Shown here: positions 62,016 to 64,000 of the stretch, in pieces
Position numbering within the stretch: the stretch's first letter is position 1
Layout of the letters: each line of letters opens with the position of its first letter
Origin: Tubulanus polymorphus
Taxonomy: Eukaryota; Nemertea; Palaeonemertea; Tubulaniformes; Tubulanidae
Assembly: GCF_964204645.1 (NCBI RefSeq)
Contig: NC_134025.1
Location: 11,475,001-11,539,000 of the forward strand
DNA: 64,000 bases
Direction: 5' to 3'
Position numbers and translations under genes: made by a program
Notes under the pieces: generated by a model
What the model saw: only the letters and a program-made list of their open reading frames with translations
Told to the model about the DNA's origin: nothing
Databases searched by the model: none

Positions 62016-63331
62016 TACTTTAGAAAACTGCATTACCTCTATGCATGATATAAATCCTGAGAAATTGTGGCTAATGGTGGCTTTCTACCGCTAAACGGGC
62101 GATTACTACTCGCATATCTCAAATTAGTTTAATTTTAATTCTATAATCATTCATTAGTATTAAGGTAATATCCTTTCCGAATGAAAATCGTCATCACGAG
62201 CTACAAAAGGACGGGTATAGTTGTTCAGTGATCATTTATTCAGTTCTCGAAGAGAGAATTTGGTTAGAGAAATTTTGATGCCCGTAATATCAGTCCGCAT
62301 GTAACTTGCATTTGCAATCTATAAGTTGGCTATTAGTCCATAGGGATCTGATGTATCGCTATATCAAATATTCAGTGTCAATGATTCCTCGTGGGGCGAT
62401 CACATTTTTATGTTTTCCTGCCTGATTGCTCGATAAAGGGTTGATATAGTGTAGAAACTATAAGCTTAAATGCGTAACTCGATTTCAAGTCCGCTTGGAC
62501 TTCGTATAAGCATGCTTTGATTTCATATATAAGCATATCGACTTATTGTGATTTCGCTTTCGAACTTGAAAATTGTCATCGCTCCGCCGTTTTGAAAAAC
62601 CAGCTTCGATGGAACGCAAATGTCACCTTCGCTTATTTTGGCGCGACGATATTGTTCTAAAAAGTAAGCGCACACGCTCGCGATCCATGAAAGCTGAAAA
62701 CTACATTTACCGCGATGATGATCATCTATTCGTTTTCCTTGTAGTCGAGGCCAGAGCCTCTCTTCAATTTACCTTTACGTGAACTTTGCGTACGTCACGA
62801 TATAAAAATAAAACTGCCCAAAAATGGCCACCGGAACGAAACCTTTAGTCGCGCAGCGAGGGGCGTTACGGCCTCGGGCGCGATATCAAAGGTATCGATC
62901 GGCGTGAAATGGTTATTATATCGTCGCATCAAAGTATGTCTCTATATTAATCTGCATTTACGGATACAAAGACAATGTAAATTCATCGCTGTTTGAGAAA
63001 TGTTAAAGTAAAATTTCATCGACGGGGCGTCGTCGTCGTGAAGCGGAACTTTGATGTAATGCGGGGAAGCGATGGAAGACGGGGAAGCGATGCCGGGTTT
63101 TTTTTTTCAAGGTTCGCGCAAACGCTCGGCTTTCGCGTTTATTTCGCGTCGCGGCTTTTAAAGCGATGGAAAATAGAAACCGATGGGTTCGCATGAATTT
63201 ACAGTAGATATCGAGCCAAGACTTTTTTCAATAGGATACCGGTAATGCTTCGTTGGCACGCAAGGATTCGGCAATGATCTGCCAGGATCGCTAGTGGCGC
63301 CGGGTTACCGCACTTCAATTTCTTTCTACAT

Positions 63332-63959
63332 TTCAATAGGGAAGTTTCCAGGCGCCATTTTGAGGCGGTCCCACAGGTCCTGCATTGTTGGACAGATTTT
63401 CACATTTTTTTAAAAATAGCATACAACGCATGCAGAAAATCGATGGTCAACCACTCACGAGCCCTTTGCGCTTGGCTCAACCAGTGGCCACGTGTTTCTA
63501 TGAAGATATTTTTGCCAATGTTGTATCAATAAAATCCTCAGATGCGTTTGGCTCAACCAGTGGCCACGCGTTTCTATGAAGATATTTTTGCCAATGTTGT
63601 ATCAATAAAATCCTCAGATAAAACTATCTTCAATGAAAAATTCATCTCAAAACATTAAAAAGTTACATTCAATAACACAAAATTACCAATCTTTTTGAAG
63701 CGCCTTCCTTAAAGTGACGTATATTTTTTAAACTGTAACTGTATCCGATTGTTGCAGCCGAGAAAAATAAAATAAACACCATCTGAAAATAGAAATTGTC
63801 ACCTTTCTAACGATGCATGACTTAAATTTTTGAAGCAAATGGGGGATGGACTACAATGAATCGCGCTAAAGGTTTTAGTTTCAAAAATGTGAAAAATCAT
63901 TCCAACAATGCGGGACCGCCTCAAAATGGCTCCTGGAAACTGGAAAATTCCCTATTGAA
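63332..63959. mobile_element. DNA transposon-like element with long inverted ends
   Basis: TTCAATAGGGAA and CCATTTTGAGGCGGTCCC on the left are mirrored by GGGACCGCCTCAAAATGG and TTCCCTATTGAA on the right. Similarity continues inward through GCATTGTTGG and TTTTCACATTTTT. The element is about 628 bp, non-coding, and has a tandem duplication inside. Confidence 0.75.
63474..63625. repeat. Tandem duplication, 76-bp unit
   Basis: GGCTCAACCAGTGGCCACG begins at 63474 and 63550. The two 76-base units differ at very few positions, so this duplication inside the transposon is recent. Confidence 0.9.
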
Positions 63960-64000
63960 TTCCAGTCAACTTTTCTCATGAAGTAAATCAATTCTCAGTA

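Larger units (their letters stand above)
59803..63331 (+). other. Probable first intron of the right-hand gene
   Basis: Apart from the repeats listed here, I see no exon with a recognisable protein. Direct repeats of GTTGGTTGATGAAGA occur at about 60106 and 60161. Confidence 0.35.

Overview
This is animal (metazoan) nuclear DNA: AT-rich, with long introns bounded by GT-AG splice sites, AATAAA polyadenylation signals, and a dense layer of short palindromic transposons. I find no bacterial operons, CRISPR arrays or viral genes. The synaptotagmin C2B loop carries the protostome-type SEPIG motif. The gene also has paired alternative C2B exons like those I recall from molluscs. I therefore infer a protostome, most likely a lophotrochozoan such as a mollusc, annelid or brachiopod. 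The species is not determinable by eye.

Three protein-coding genes are supported, all on the + strand. (1) A synaptotagmin-1 gene has coding exons from 18390 to 31849, a likely 5' UTR exon at 6042-6119 and a CpG-rich promoter candidate just upstream. It encodes about 413 residues. Two 134-base exons (29001-29134 and 29887-30020) encode alternative versions of the same C2B segment. (2) A short gene at 38634-41679 encodes a predicted single-pass receptor: signal peptide, Cys-rich Ig-like ectodomain, one membrane segment, and a tail with several tyrosine motifs. Two of its ten exons need a one-base correction to stay in frame. (3) A complete four-exon beta-tubulin of 447 residues lies at 45425-48344, with polyadenylation signals directly after it. 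A fourth gene probably begins near the right side: a CpG-rich island at about 58760-59802 ends in a strong splice donor.

The rest is intron and intergenic DNA filled with non-autonomous elements. One family with AGCCGCGATCACACGAG ends has seven copies. Others include pogo-like elements (one with a second palindromic element inside it), a piggyBac-type element flanked by TTAA, several palindromic families of 90-320 bp, tRNA-like repeats, and foldback elements with arms of 56-190 bp. There is also a decayed LINE reverse-transcriptase tail.

The most unusual signal is a pair of adjacent foldback elements at 7649-8153. At the apex of each sits a CTGANGA-stem-(G/A)AAA motif matching the hammerhead ribozyme core. 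The first has a perfect 59-bp inverted repeat and a 13-bp flanking direct repeat, so it may be a mobile self-cleaving RNA element. A second oddity is a strong local excess of AGGCCT (13 copies by eye in about 2.6 kb) at 49860-52420.
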